A stretch of 64,000 nt of DNA, taken from positions 62,001-126,000 of the forward strand of contig NZ_FMWG01000010.1 of NCBI RefSeq assembly GCF_900102795.1, written 5' to 3'. The position numbers and the translations under genes were made by a program. Source of the stretch: Epibacterium ulvae. Its GTDB lineage: Bacteria; Pseudomonadota; Alphaproteobacteria; Rhodobacterales; Rhodobacteraceae. Position 1 is the stretch's first letter; every line of letters starts with the position of its first letter. The notes beneath the pieces are model-generated. The model searched no databases and was not told the origin of the DNA. It saw nothing but the letters and a program-made list of their open reading frames with translations. Shown piece by piece: positions 45,058-52,966 of the stretch.

Positions 45058-46230
45058 TTATTGCAAATCTGAGAAGGCTGTCTTCAGGCGTGTGCCAGCG
45101 TCTTCGACACGTGTGCGTTGCGTGGCCAGGTTAAAACGCAGAAAGCTCTCGCCGCCGGTGCCAAAGGTCGTGCCATGATTGGCCGCAATTTTTGCACCCT
45201 GTTCCACGCGTTGGATGAACTCTTCATGCGCCATACCGGTGCCGGAAAAATCAATCCAGGACAGGTAGGTCGACTGCAGTCGCATTGGGGTCAGCCCGGG
45301 AATCTCGCTGATGGCTTGTTCGAAAATCTTTGTGTTTTCTTCGATATAGGCAATTTGCGCATCAGCCCAGGCGGCACCTTCGGGAGAATAGGCGGCGGTG
45401 GTTGCAAATTGACCGATTGAACTCACCTCAATGGAAAGGGCAGACATTTTTGCGGCAAAGCGCGCACGTAACGCTGGATCTGGGATGATCACCTGGCCTG
45501 TATGGAGCCCAGCGATGTTGAATGTTTTTGATGGGGCTGTCAGCATCAACAAACGATCTGTGATGTCTGGAGCCGCGTTTTGCATTGCGATGTGGCGATG
45601 TCCTTTGAAGACCAGATCCTGATGGATTTCATCTGAAACCAGAAGCAGATTGTGGCGCTTTGCAAAATCGGCGACCCCACGCAGTTCATCTTGGGTCCAG
45701 ACACGACCGCCTGGATTATGAGGAGAACAGAGAATGACCATCGTTTCTTTCCCGGTCATTTGCGCGTCATAGGCGTCAAAGTCCATTTCATACTGGCCTG
45801 ATGTGTTCACCAGCGGGCATTCAACGACATCTCGCCCGGCTGCACGTACAACACGGGCAAAGGCGTGATAGACGGGCGTAAATAGGACGATGCCATCTCC
45901 AGGCTGGGTGTAGGTGTCAAGGCAAAGACCGATCGCGTTACACAATCCCGTGGTGCTAAAGATCGAATCTGTATCGATTGTCCAGTTGTGTCGGCTCTGC
46001 ATCCACCATTGAACGGCCTCGCGATAAGGTCCTTCTGCGTCAGCATAGCCAAAGACTGCTTGATCTACGAGTTGTTGCAGCTTGTCACGGATCGGGCCTG
46101 CGACCTGAAAATCACTGTCTGCCACCCACATGGACAGCCCTTCATCGGGTGATACGCCATAAAGGCGTTCCATCTTGTCCCACTTGGTTGAATGGGTGTT
46201 GCGGCGGTCAATCAGCGTATCAAAATCCAA
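45058..46230 (-). CDS. patB: PatB/MalY-type cystathionine beta-lyase or aminotransferase
   Basis: A 390-residue PLP enzyme of the PatB/MalY group, C-S beta-lyases that split cystathionine to homocysteine. Conserved: MWVADSDFQVAGPI, the YHAF segment, LCSPHNPGGRVWT, LVSDEIHQDLVF and the PLP lysine in TAPSKTFNIAGLHTGQ. Related proteins act on DMSP-derived or other thiol substrates; the exact role is not readable. The start is TTG at 46230 with GGAG 8 nt upstream. It is divergent from def. Confidence 0.88.
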   Translation of the reverse strand: MDFDTLIDRRNTHSTKWDKMERLYGVSPDEGLSMWVADSDFQVAGPIRDKLQQLVDQAVFGYADAEGPYREAVQWWMQSRHNWTIDTDSIFSTTGLCNAIGLCLDTYTQPGDGIVLFTPVYHAFARVVRAAGRDVVECPLVNTSGQYEMDFDAYDAQMTGKETMVILCSPHNPGGRVWTQDELRGVADFAKRHNLLLVSDEIHQDLVFKGHRHIAMQNAAPDITDRLLMLTAPSKTFNIAGLHTGQVIIPDPALRARFAAKMSALSIEVSSIGQFATTAAYSPEGAAWADAQIAYIEENTKIFEQAISEIPGLTPMRLQSTYLSWIDFSGTGMAHEEFIQRVEQGAKIAANHGTTFGTGGESFLRFNLATQRTRVEDAGTRLKTAFSDLQ

Positions 46231-46308
46231 AGGGATGCTCCTTTTATCATTAGGGCGAAGCTATCGGCTTTGATCAGATCTGCAAGAGGCGTTGCGAGCA
46301 GGGGTACA

Positions 46309-46845
46309 ATGTCTTACATGCAAATCATGATACGTCCGATTTTGATCCATCCTGATCCCCGCCTGAAAAAGGTCTGTGAACCTGTTGAGGACATCACAGA
46401 CGCGTTGCGCACTTTGGCTGATGATATGTTGGCGACTATGTATGACGCACCTGGTGTCGGCCTTGCAGGCCCGCAGGTCGGCGTGTTGCAGCGGGTGATC
46501 GTGCTGGATTGCGTTAAGGAAGAAGGTGAGGTCTCGCGGCCGCTCGTGATGTTCAACCCGCGTATTGTGGCCGCCTCGGACGAGACGAACGTCTATGAAG
46601 AAGGGTGCTTGTCGATCCCGGATCAGTACGCAGAAGTCACCCGTCCTAAGGTTGTCGATGTGGAGTGGATGGACCGGGATGGGAATTTGCAGACCGAAAC
46701 CTTTGATGATCTGTGGGCGACCTGCGTTCAGCATGAAATCGACCATCTCGAAGGAAAACTGTTCATTGATTATCTCAAGCCTCTTAAGCGCCAGATGATT
46801 ACGCGCAAAATGCAAAAGCTAAAACGCGAGCGCGCGCGCGGTTGA
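46309..46845 (+). CDS. def: peptide deformylase
   Basis: Removes the formyl group from new proteins. The 178 residues have motif 1 GVGLAGPQVG (the usual second Ala is Gly), motif 2 EEGCLSIP with C100 and motif 3 QHEIDHLEGKLFIDYL with H142, E143 and H146, so metal site and catalytic Glu are intact. The C-terminus is basic. AGGGG at 46300-46304 places the ATG at 46309 as the likely start; ATG at 46318 is an alternative. It leads a run with a deformylase-like gene and fmt. Confidence 0.96.
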   Translation: MSYMQIMIRPILIHPDPRLKKVCEPVEDITDALRTLADDMLATMYDAPGVGLAGPQVGVLQRVIVLDCVKEEGEVSRPLVMFNPRIVAASDETNVYEEGCLSIPDQYAEVTRPKVVDVEWMDRDGNLQTETFDDLWATCVQHEIDHLEGKLFIDYLKPLKRQMITRKMQKLKRERARG

Positions 46846-46856
46846 AGGGAAGTGCC

Positions 46857-47372
46857 ATGACTGTTCGTAAATGCCTGCCATGGCCTCATCAGTGCTTGCG
46901 TAGCGTTGCTGATCCTGTGGTCGAGATCACAGAGGAAACGCGCCAGATTTGGCAGGATATGATTGATACGATGGAAGCCATGCCGGGGGTTGGTCTGGGG
47001 GCGAACCAGATCGGCGTCCTACAGCGTCTTGCAGTTGTGGATGGCTCAACCGAGCGTGGGAAGGCCGTGCGTATGGCCAACCCTGAGATTTTGCACAAAT
47101 CGATTGAGCTGCGCGAGCATGAAGAAGCCAGCCCAAACTTGCCAGGCGTTTCTGCTACGATTAAGCGCCCCCGGGCTGTCACGGTACGTTTCATGGATGA
47201 AACCGGTGCAGTGGTCGAGCGTGATTTTGTCGGTATTGAAGCCACCAGTGTTCAGCATCAAATCGATCATCTGAATGGCAAAATGTACTTTGACCACTTG
47301 TCAAAAATGAAGCGGGACATGTTGGTTAAAAAGTCCAAGAAATTCGCGAAACCCAGCTGTGGGTGCTGCTGA
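46857..47372 (+). CDS. peptide deformylase-like protein with altered active site
   Basis: A 171-residue deformylase homologue. Motif 1 is [10 protein letters not shown], so the fold is kept. At motif 2 the EGCLS sequence is replaced by EASPNL (residues 90-95), losing the metal-binding Cys, and at motif 3 HEIDH is HQIDH (134-138), losing the catalytic Glu. It is therefore unlikely to deformylate in the classical way. A CGCC tail (168-171) is unusual and could bind metal. It sits between def and fmt, 11 bp after def, and its TGA overlaps fmt's ATG, so it is made with both. I recall this form as conserved in Rhodobacterales. Confidence 0.9.
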   Translation: MTVRKCLPWPHQCLRSVADPVVEITEETRQIWQDMIDTMEAMPGVGLGANQIGVLQRLAVVDGSTERGKAVRMANPEILHKSIELREHEEASPNLPGVSATIKRPRAVTVRFMDETGAVVERDFVGIEATSVQHQIDHLNGKMYFDHLSKMKRDMLVKKSKKFAKPSCGCC

Positions 47373-48277
47373 TGCGTGTGGTATTTATGGGCACGCCGGA
47401 TTTTTCGGTTCCGGTTCTGGATGCGTTGGTTGCCGCGGGGCATGAAATTGCCGCTGTGTATTGCCAACCTCCACGGCCTGCCGGCCGCGGCAAAAAAGAC
47501 CGCCCCACCCCCGTTCACGCCCGCGCTGCGGCACTGGGGTTTGAGGTGCGACATCCGGTTTCTGTTAAGTCTTTAAAGGAACAGGAAGCCTTCGCAGCAC
47601 TCAATGCTGATGTTGCGGTTGTTGTGGCCTATGGGTTGATTTTACCACAAGCGCTGTTGGATGCGCCGAAATTTGGCTGTTTGAACATTCACGCAAGCCT
47701 TTTGCCTCGCTGGCGCGGGGCTGCTCCGATCCACCGTGCAATTATGGCTGGGGATGCGGAAACGGGCGTTTGCATTATGCAAATGGAGGCCGGGCTTGAT
47801 ACAGGGCCGGTGCTGTTGCGCGATGTCCTGATGATCGGCGCAGAAGAAACAACAGCAATCCTGCATGATCGCCTGTCTGAACAGGGGTCTGTATTGATTG
47901 TGAAAGCGCTTGCGCAATTGTCGTCCCTCACCCCAGAAACTCAGCCTGAACAGGGCGTGACCTATGCAGAAAAGATCGACAAAGCAGAGGCGCAGATCGA
48001 TTGGTCAAGGCCTGCGGAAGAGGTGGATCGCAAGATTCGCGGCTTGTCACCTTTCCCCGGTGCTTGGTGTGAAATCGACGGGCAGCGCGTGAAACTTTTG
48101 GTGTCGCGTTTGGCGAGCGGGGCAGGTAAACCGGGAACGGTTTTGGACGAGACGCTGACGGTTGCCTGTGGCAAAGGTGCAGTGGAGCTTTTACGCTTGC
48201 AACGGGCAGGCAAGGGCGCTCAGGACCGGGAGGTTTTCTTGCGCGGGTTTCCCATCGTCAAGGGCCAGCAGCTCTAA
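47372..48277 (+). CDS. fmt: methionyl-tRNA formyltransferase
   Basis: Formylates initiator Met-tRNA with 10-formyl-THF. The 301 residues begin [16 protein letters not shown] and include the catalytic [18 protein letters not shown] region with Asn-His, DTGPVLL, and the C-terminal OB-like domain from about 205 ([17 protein letters not shown]). The ATG at 47372 shares its first base with the previous stop; a GTG/TTG extension upstream is not needed. It is convergent with the TRIC-type channel gene. Confidence 0.97.
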   Translation: MRVVFMGTPDFSVPVLDALVAAGHEIAAVYCQPPRPAGRGKKDRPTPVHARAAALGFEVRHPVSVKSLKEQEAFAALNADVAVVVAYGLILPQALLDAPKFGCLNIHASLLPRWRGAAPIHRAIMAGDAETGVCIMQMEAGLDTGPVLLRDVLMIGAEETTAILHDRLSEQGSVLIVKALAQLSSLTPETQPEQGVTYAEKIDKAEAQIDWSRPAEEVDRKIRGLSPFPGAWCEIDGQRVKLLVSRLASGAGKPGTVLDETLTVACGKGAVELLRLQRAGKGAQDREVFLRGFPIVKGQQL

Positions 48278-48283
48278 GCGGTC

Positions 48284-48907
48284 TCATTGTCGCGGAGGGC
48301 GGCTTTTGTAGACTGGGATGTGCCACCCGAAGGTGATAGACCCTGCCCGAAGCGCCCATGTTGTTGCTGCGCAGACCAGCAGTGCCGTATTGATGGGCAG
48401 CCCAAATTGCAGGGTGATCAATCCAGCAATCGCGCCTGCCATAGCGCAAGAGATGTATAGTTCACCCTGTTTTAAGACCAAAGGCACCTCGTTGCAGACG
48501 ACGTCACGCATCAAGCCGCCCAAAGACCCGGTCGCCATCCCCATAAGAACGACAACGACGGGGTGTTGCTGCGTTTCCAAGGCTGCAGCCACCCCAGCCG
48601 GGACTGCAACGGCGAGCGCAAAACTGTCGAGCCAGATAACCCATTTCATACGGCTTTCAAGCAAATGCGCTGTGACAAAGATTCCGACTGCTGCTGCTGT
48701 CGCCCAAAGGATATAGGCAGGTTCTGCAACCCAAAATACCGGGTGGCGGTCTAATAAAAGATCGCGAATTGTGCCGCCGCCAACTGCAGTCAGACAGGCG
48801 ACAAAAGCAAAACCAACAATGTCCAACTGCGCGCGGCTGGCGACCAATGCACCTGTCAATGCAAAAACCACCACAGACGCTGTATCTAGGATCGTCGGCA
48901 GATCCAT
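48284..48907 (-). CDS. TRIC-type cation channel family (UPF0126)
   Basis: A 207-residue integral membrane protein with about six to seven helices in two pseudo-repeats. The signature AVGGGTIRDLLLDRHPVFW occurs in the first half and GSLGGLMRDVVCNEVPLVL in the second, giving the two Lys/Arg-Asp-rich repeats of the family. Bacterial members form trimeric, potassium-permeable channels; a transport role in this organism is inferred. Its ATG directly adjoins the stop of rnhA with no gap. Confidence 0.88.
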   Translation of the reverse strand: MDLPTILDTASVVVFALTGALVASRAQLDIVGFAFVACLTAVGGGTIRDLLLDRHPVFWVAEPAYILWATAAAVGIFVTAHLLESRMKWVIWLDSFALAVAVPAGVAAALETQQHPVVVVLMGMATGSLGGLMRDVVCNEVPLVLKQGELYISCAMAGAIAGLITLQFGLPINTALLVCAATTWALRAGSITFGWHIPVYKSRPPRQ

Positions 48908-49369
48908 TTAATTTTTGGATGCTTTGAATGGGGCCATGCCTGCGCGTGCCAATTCATCGGCCCGTTCGTTTTCAGGATGGCCTGCGTGGCCTTTGACCCA
49001 TTCCCAGGTTACCTGATGACGTGCTTGCGCTGCATCCAAACGCTGCCAGAGTTCGACGTTTTTTACAGGTTTCTTAGAGGCTGTTTTCCAGCCATTCTTT
49101 TTCCAACCGAAAATCCAGCCGGTGACGCCGTTTTTGACATAAGCGCTATCGGTGACCACTGTGATAGTTGATGGGCGCGACAGGCTTTCCAGTGCCTGAA
49201 TGGCAGCCATCAACTCCATTTTGTTGTTTGTGGTTTCAGCGTCGCCACCGCTGAGCTCGCGCTCTTTCACGATGTTGTCGCCGTCCATTGCACGCAATAG
49301 CGCGCCCCATCCGCCGGGGCCGGGATTCCCGGAGCAGGCGCCATCTGTATATGCAAAAAGTTGTGCCAT
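48908..49369 (-). CDS. rnhA: ribonuclease HI
   Basis: Degrades the RNA strand of RNA-DNA hybrids. The 153 residues show the catalytic DEDD residues: Asp in [15 protein letters not shown], Glu in [10 protein letters not shown], Asp in [14 protein letters not shown] and Asp in [11 protein letters not shown], with the basic handle [15 protein letters not shown]. The ATG at 49369 has AAGG 9 nt upstream; the ORF runs to 49405. Together with rnhB at 18267 the window encodes both RNase H types. Confidence 0.97.
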   Translation of the reverse strand: MAQLFAYTDGACSGNPGPGGWGALLRAMDGDNIVKERELSGGDAETTNNKMELMAAIQALESLSRPSTITVVTDSAYVKNGVTGWIFGWKKNGWKTASKKPVKNVELWQRLDAAQARHQVTWEWVKGHAGHPENERADELARAGMAPFKASKN

Positions 49370-49466
49370 GTTTTGACCCTTAACGGGAAAGGAAGGGGAG
49401 CGCAAAGCGTGAAAACGAGCAGATCTGGCTTTTCTTGGTGTTTGTCAGATTTGAGATGATACAGAT

Positions 49467-50081
49467 TTAGCTGCGCTCTAGCGCCAGACGCCCTGCAAGC
49501 AACGCAAAAATGCCTGCAAAGCTGTAGTTAAGCCAACGCATCGCTTTCTCGCTGGTCAGCAATAAATCGCGTGCCTGCGCTGCAAAGAGGCCGTAGATGG
49601 TAAAGATTGCAAGTGTCAGCAGCATAAAGACACCACCCAATGATGTCATTTCGAGAGTGGCCGTTTCTGCATTGCCGGTCAAAAATGGTGGTATAAGGGC
49701 GAGAAAGAACAGTGAAAGTTTGGGGTTGAGAATGTTGATCAATGCGGCACGCCGCGCGATTGCGACGCCGTTTGCTCTGGGCTGTTGCCCATTGATCGCG
49801 AGTGCTCCACTGGTTTGCAGGCTTTTCAGTGCAAGCCACAAAAGATAAACAACACCGGCCCATTTGACAGCTTGAAACAAAAGGGCTGAACTGTGCAAAA
49901 TGGCAGCCAGCCCAAACGTTGCAGCAACCAGATGTGGGACAATCCCCAATGTGCAGCCCAGAGCCGCCCAAAGTGCAGCAATACGTCCCTGACTGAGGCC
50001 CATCGCAAGGGTAAAGATCACACCGGTGCCGGGGATTAGCACGACAACAAGTGTCGTAAACAGGAATTGTGCTGTGATCAT
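49467..50081 (-). CDS. LysE/RhtB family exporter
   Basis: A 204-residue inner-membrane protein with about six helices. The N-terminal motif VVVLIPGTGVIFTLAMGLSQG is that of the LysE/RhtB family, followed by GCTLGIVPHLVAATFGL and ALINILNPKLSLFFLALIPPF. It probably exports an amino acid or a homoserine-lactone-like molecule. A second member of the family at 56738-57358 is not closely similar. It lies 36 bp after ispH on the same strand. Confidence 0.93.
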   Translation of the reverse strand: MITAQFLFTTLVVVLIPGTGVIFTLAMGLSQGRIAALWAALGCTLGIVPHLVAATFGLAAILHSSALLFQAVKWAGVVYLLWLALKSLQTSGALAINGQQPRANGVAIARRAALINILNPKLSLFFLALIPPFLTGNAETATLEMTSLGGVFMLLTLAIFTIYGLFAAQARDLLLTSEKAMRWLNYSFAGIFALLAGRLALERS

Positions 50082-50117
50082 GAATGGATGTCCTGAAACA
50101 GTGGGAAATTTGAACGA

Positions 50118-51068
50118 TCAGGCCGGTTCGCGTAAGACGCGCGGTACTTTGAACTCCACTGTTTCCACGGCTGTTTCAACAAGCTCTACCGTGACGTCAA
50201 AACGGGCTTTGAACGCATCAATAACTTCGTTGACCAGCAGTTCAGGTGCAGATGCGCCTGCGGTAATCGCCACAGAGCGAATACCTTCAAGCGCGCGCCA
50301 GTCGATGTTTTCAGCGCGCTGAACCAGCTGCGCGTAGTCACAACCGGCTTTTGCGCCCACTTCGACCAGGCGGCGTGAATTGGAAGAGTTCGGAGCCCCA
50401 ACCACCAAAAGCGCATCGGCCTTTGGCGCCACAGCCTTAACCGCGTCTTGGCGATTGGTGGTGGCGTAGCAAATGTCTTCTTTATGTGGCCCGATGATAT
50501 TAGGGAACCGGATTTCAAGGGCGGCAATTATATCCTTGGTGTCATCAACGGACAGAGTCGTTTGTGTGACGAATGCGATTTTATCCGGGTCGCGGACATC
50601 GACAGCGGCAACATCGGCGACGGTTTCAACCAATAATACTTCACCATCAGGCAGCTGTCCCATGGTGCCGATCGTCTCGGGGTGGCCTTTGTGGCCAATC
50701 ATAATCATCTGCAGCCCATTTTCCGCATGACGCTGTGCTTCGATATGGACTTTGGAAACCAGCGGGCAGGTGGCATCAACATAGACCATATTGCGCTGCT
50801 CGGCAGCCGCAGGAACTGATTTTGGCACGCCATGCGCAGAGAAAATCACCGGACGATCATTTGGGCATTCGTCCAACTCTTCGACGAACACCGCACCTTT
50901 CTCTCTCAGGGAATCGACCACGAATTTATTATGTACGATCTCATGGCGTACATAGACAGGAGCGCCCCATTTTGTGAGCGCCATTTCAACAATCTTGATG
51001 GCCCGGTCTACGCCTGCGCAAAATCCACGAGGGGCAGCAAGATACAATGTCAGTTCGGGTGTTGTCAT
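50118..51068 (-). CDS. ispH: 4-hydroxy-3-methylbut-2-enyl diphosphate reductase
   Basis: Last step of the MEP pathway, giving IPP and DMAPP. The 316 residues have the three iron-sulfur Cys: C17 in [15 protein letters not shown]101 in [12 protein letters not shown] and C200 in [22 protein letters not shown] and SAHGVPKSV fix the substrate pocket. AAGGAGAG lies 8 nt before the ATG at 51068; the ORF extends to 51089. It precedes the LysE gene. Confidence 0.97.
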   Translation of the reverse strand: MTTPELTLYLAAPRGFCAGVDRAIKIVEMALTKWGAPVYVRHEIVHNKFVVDSLREKGAVFVEELDECPNDRPVIFSAHGVPKSVPAAAEQRNMVYVDATCPLVSKVHIEAQRHAENGLQMIMIGHKGHPETIGTMGQLPDGEVLLVETVADVAAVDVRDPDKIAFVTQTTLSVDDTKDIIAALEIRFPNIIGPHKEDICYATTNRQDAVKAVAPKADALLVVGAPNSSNSRRLVEVGAKAGCDYAQLVQRAENIDWRALEGIRSVAITAGASAPELLVNEVIDAFKARFDVTVELVETAVETVEFKVPRVLREPA

Positions 51069-51159
51069 GATGTGGTCTCTCCTTGACATTGAGAGGTAAG
51101 CACTTTGGCGCGAGAGGTCCAGTGATCTGTGGATATGTTGCTTGTGCTTTTATCACAGC

Positions 51160-51184
51160 AAACAGGGCCCCCTATGGGAGCCCC
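51160..51184 (-). terminator. terminator of the NYN-domain gene
   Basis: On the minus strand an 8-bp stem (51176-51183 with 51165-51172, one G-U pair) with a 3-nt loop is followed by TGTTT (51160-51164). It lies between the NYN stop and ispH. Confidence 0.65.
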
Positions 51185-51207
51185 GTTGGTTTGGTTGTTT
51201 GAGGAGG

Positions 51208-51780
51208 TTACTCGCTACTTTCTACCGGATAGCCGACATCTCCAGAGCCTTCGCGCGGAGGACGGCCAATGACATCTCTGAGGCCATCAAGTTCAATGAA
51301 GTTGTCCGCTTGGCGGCGCAGTTCGTCTGAAATCATTGGTGGCTGGCTGCGGATCGTCGAGACGACCGAAACCCGGACCCCCTGACGTTGCAAGCTGGCA
51401 ATCAACGGGCGGAAATCCCCATCGCCCGAAAATAGCACGATATGATCCACACGTGGCGCAAGTTCCATAGCATCGACTGTCAGCTCGATATCCATGTTGC
51501 CTTTGACTTTCCGACGCCCCATGCTGTCGGTATATTCTTTGGCGGGTTTTGTGACCATGGTGAAGCCGTTGTAGTTCAACCAGTCCACCAGTGGGCGGAT
51601 TGGAGAGTATTCATCATTCTCCAAGAGAGCAGTGTAGTAGAATGCGCGCAGTAGCTTGCCACGACGCATAAATTCCTGTCGCAGCAGTTTATAGTCGATA
51701 TCAAATCCCAGCGCCTTCGCTGCGGCGTAAAGATTCGACCCGTCAATGAACAGCGCGAGCCGTTCGTCTTTGTAAAACAT
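51208..51780 (-). CDS. NYN domain protein (LabA/DUF88-like)
   Basis: A 190-residue protein with a PIN-like NYN domain. ALFIDGSNLYAAAKALG carries the first Asp, GNMDIELTVDAME the second acidic pair and VLFSGDGDFRPLIASLQRQG the third. NYN domains are putative ribonucleases acting on RNA or tRNA. The C-terminal tail (about 165-190) is hydrophilic. AAGGGA is 8 nt upstream of the ATG. It is divergent from folK. Confidence 0.92.
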   Translation of the reverse strand: MFYKDERLALFIDGSNLYAAAKALGFDIDYKLLRQEFMRRGKLLRAFYYTALLENDEYSPIRPLVDWLNYNGFTMVTKPAKEYTDSMGRRKVKGNMDIELTVDAMELAPRVDHIVLFSGDGDFRPLIASLQRQGVRVSVVSTIRSQPPMISDELRRQADNFIELDGLRDVIGRPPREGSGDVGYPVESSE

Positions 51781-51849
51781 AAATATGTCCCTTCGGTATA
51801 AATCTGCGACGCCGTTCCGTGAGTGGTGATTAAAATTCTGGCGATGCAG

Positions 51850-51859
51850 TTACATGTAA
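51850..51859. promoter_or_regulatory. palindrome TTACATGTAA between NYN gene and folK
   Basis: A perfect 10-bp palindrome about 70 bp from the NYN start and about 56 bp from folK, in an AT-rich stretch. No protein is known to match it; it could be a small operator. Confidence 0.3.
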
Positions 51860-51915
51860 TTTAAATCTATTAGCGTCTGCCGCAAGTGTATCATCGTTAT
51901 GAAATAAGGTCAAAA

Positions 51916-52485
51916 ATGCATGAAATTAGGACAACAGCATGGATTGCTTTAGGGGGAAACTTGCCACGAGGTGCAGAAAAACCTGAAAGAACGCTGTCTG
52001 AAGCAATTGAGATGATTGCGAGTCGTGATATTCAAATTTGTTCAATTTCAAAGTTTTACAGGACGCCTTGCTTCCCGAAAGGGGGCGGGCCTGACTATGT
52101 GAATGCTGCGATGTCGGTAAAAACGACGCTTTCTGCAGGGGCCTTGCTGACAGAGTTGCATCACGTTGAAACACATTTTTCACGTGTCCGCGAGGAACGT
52201 TGGGGGGGGCGAACATTAGATCTGGATTTGCTTTCTTTTGGAAATGCGATTCTTCCAAATTTGGATAAATATGCGAAATGGCGCGATTTGGACCTGCAAA
52301 CGCAAATAAAATCAGCACCAGATGAACTGATTCTTCCGCACCCTCGTTTGCAAGATCGTAGTTTTGTGTTGATTCCCTTATGTGACATCGGTGCTGACTG
52401 GAGCCACCCTGTGTCAGGCGAAACAGCGCTGAATTTACGGGATCGTTTGTCGTCGGAAGATATTTCTTCGGTTGAGGCGCTTTAA
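51916..52485 (+). CDS. folK: 2-amino-4-hydroxy-6-hydroxymethyldihydropteridine pyrophosphokinase
   Basis: Transfers pyrophosphate from ATP to the pterin in folate synthesis. The 189 residues have WIALGGNLPRG, then RWGGRTLDLDLLSFG (HPPK signature RWGPRTLDLDIL-like, with Gly for Pro) and LPHPRLQDRSFVLIPL. It is longer than the E. coli enzyme because of an insertion (FGNAILPNLDKYAKWRDLDL). AAGG with a 7-nt gap precedes the ATG at 51916; the upstream GTG at 51886 is less likely. Confidence 0.9.
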   Translation: MHEIRTTAWIALGGNLPRGAEKPERTLSEAIEMIASRDIQICSISKFYRTPCFPKGGGPDYVNAAMSVKTTLSAGALLTELHHVETHFSRVREERWGGRTLDLDLLSFGNAILPNLDKYAKWRDLDLQTQIKSAPDELILPHPRLQDRSFVLIPLCDIGADWSHPVSGETALNLRDRLSSEDISSVEAL

Positions 52486-52489
52486 ACGC

Positions 52490-52515
52490 TTGACACAGTT
52501 GCATTGAGTGCTTGC
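52490..52515 (+). promoter_or_regulatory. possible rpoZ promoter (-35)
   Basis: TTGACA at 52490-52495 matches a -35 consensus 83 bp before rpoZ. No good -10 box follows at 16-18 bp, so the assignment is weak. Confidence 0.3.
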
Positions 52516-52577
52516 CTCTGCAGCGTTTTAGCCTTACACGGGTCACCTCTGGATCCACATTCATTGGAGAGTCGCCC

Positions 52578-52931
52578 ATGGCCCGTGTAACGGTTGAAGA
52601 CTGCGTCGATAAAGTTCCCAACCGCTTTGAGCTGGTAATGCTGGCTGCACATCGTGCCCGTGAGATTTCGGCCGGTGCTGAACTGACAGTCGAGCGGGAC
52701 AATGACAAAAACCCAGTTGTCTCCCTGCGTGAGATCGCTGACGAAACCCAAAGCACCGATGCGTTGCGGGAACGTCTGATCGAAAGCAATCAAACCCAGA
52801 TCGAAGTGGACGAGCCTGAAGAGGATTCCATGGCGTTGCTGATGGGTTCTGAGACGGACAAACCTGAAGCAGATGATATGTCTGAAGAAAAACTACTTCG
52901 CGCACTGATGGAGGCCCAAAGCCAGGGCTAA
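52578..52931 (+). CDS. rpoZ: RNA polymerase omega subunit
   Basis: Small RNA polymerase subunit that helps beta-prime assembly and ppGpp response. The 117 residues start [31 protein letters not shown], the omega signature, then a variable acidic C-terminal tail ([10 protein letters not shown] and [11 protein letters not shown]). The ATG at 52578 has GGAGAG 7 nt upstream; the ORF reaches further. The rsh gene follows by 35 bp, as in many proteobacteria, which suits a joint role in the stringent response. Confidence 0.95.
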   Translation: MARVTVEDCVDKVPNRFELVMLAAHRAREISAGAELTVERDNDKNPVVSLREIADETQSTDALRERLIESNQTQIEVDEPEEDSMALLMGSETDKPEADDMSEEKLLRALMEAQSQG

Positions 52932-52966
52932 GTGGGCGTATTTGAAGACGAAGGTGCGGACTATTT

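Noticed and set aside
51926-52789. 287-codon open frame on the minus strand across folK and rpoZ
   Set aside because: It is antisense to two clear genes, has low-complexity basic composition without domain signatures, and no ribosome site.
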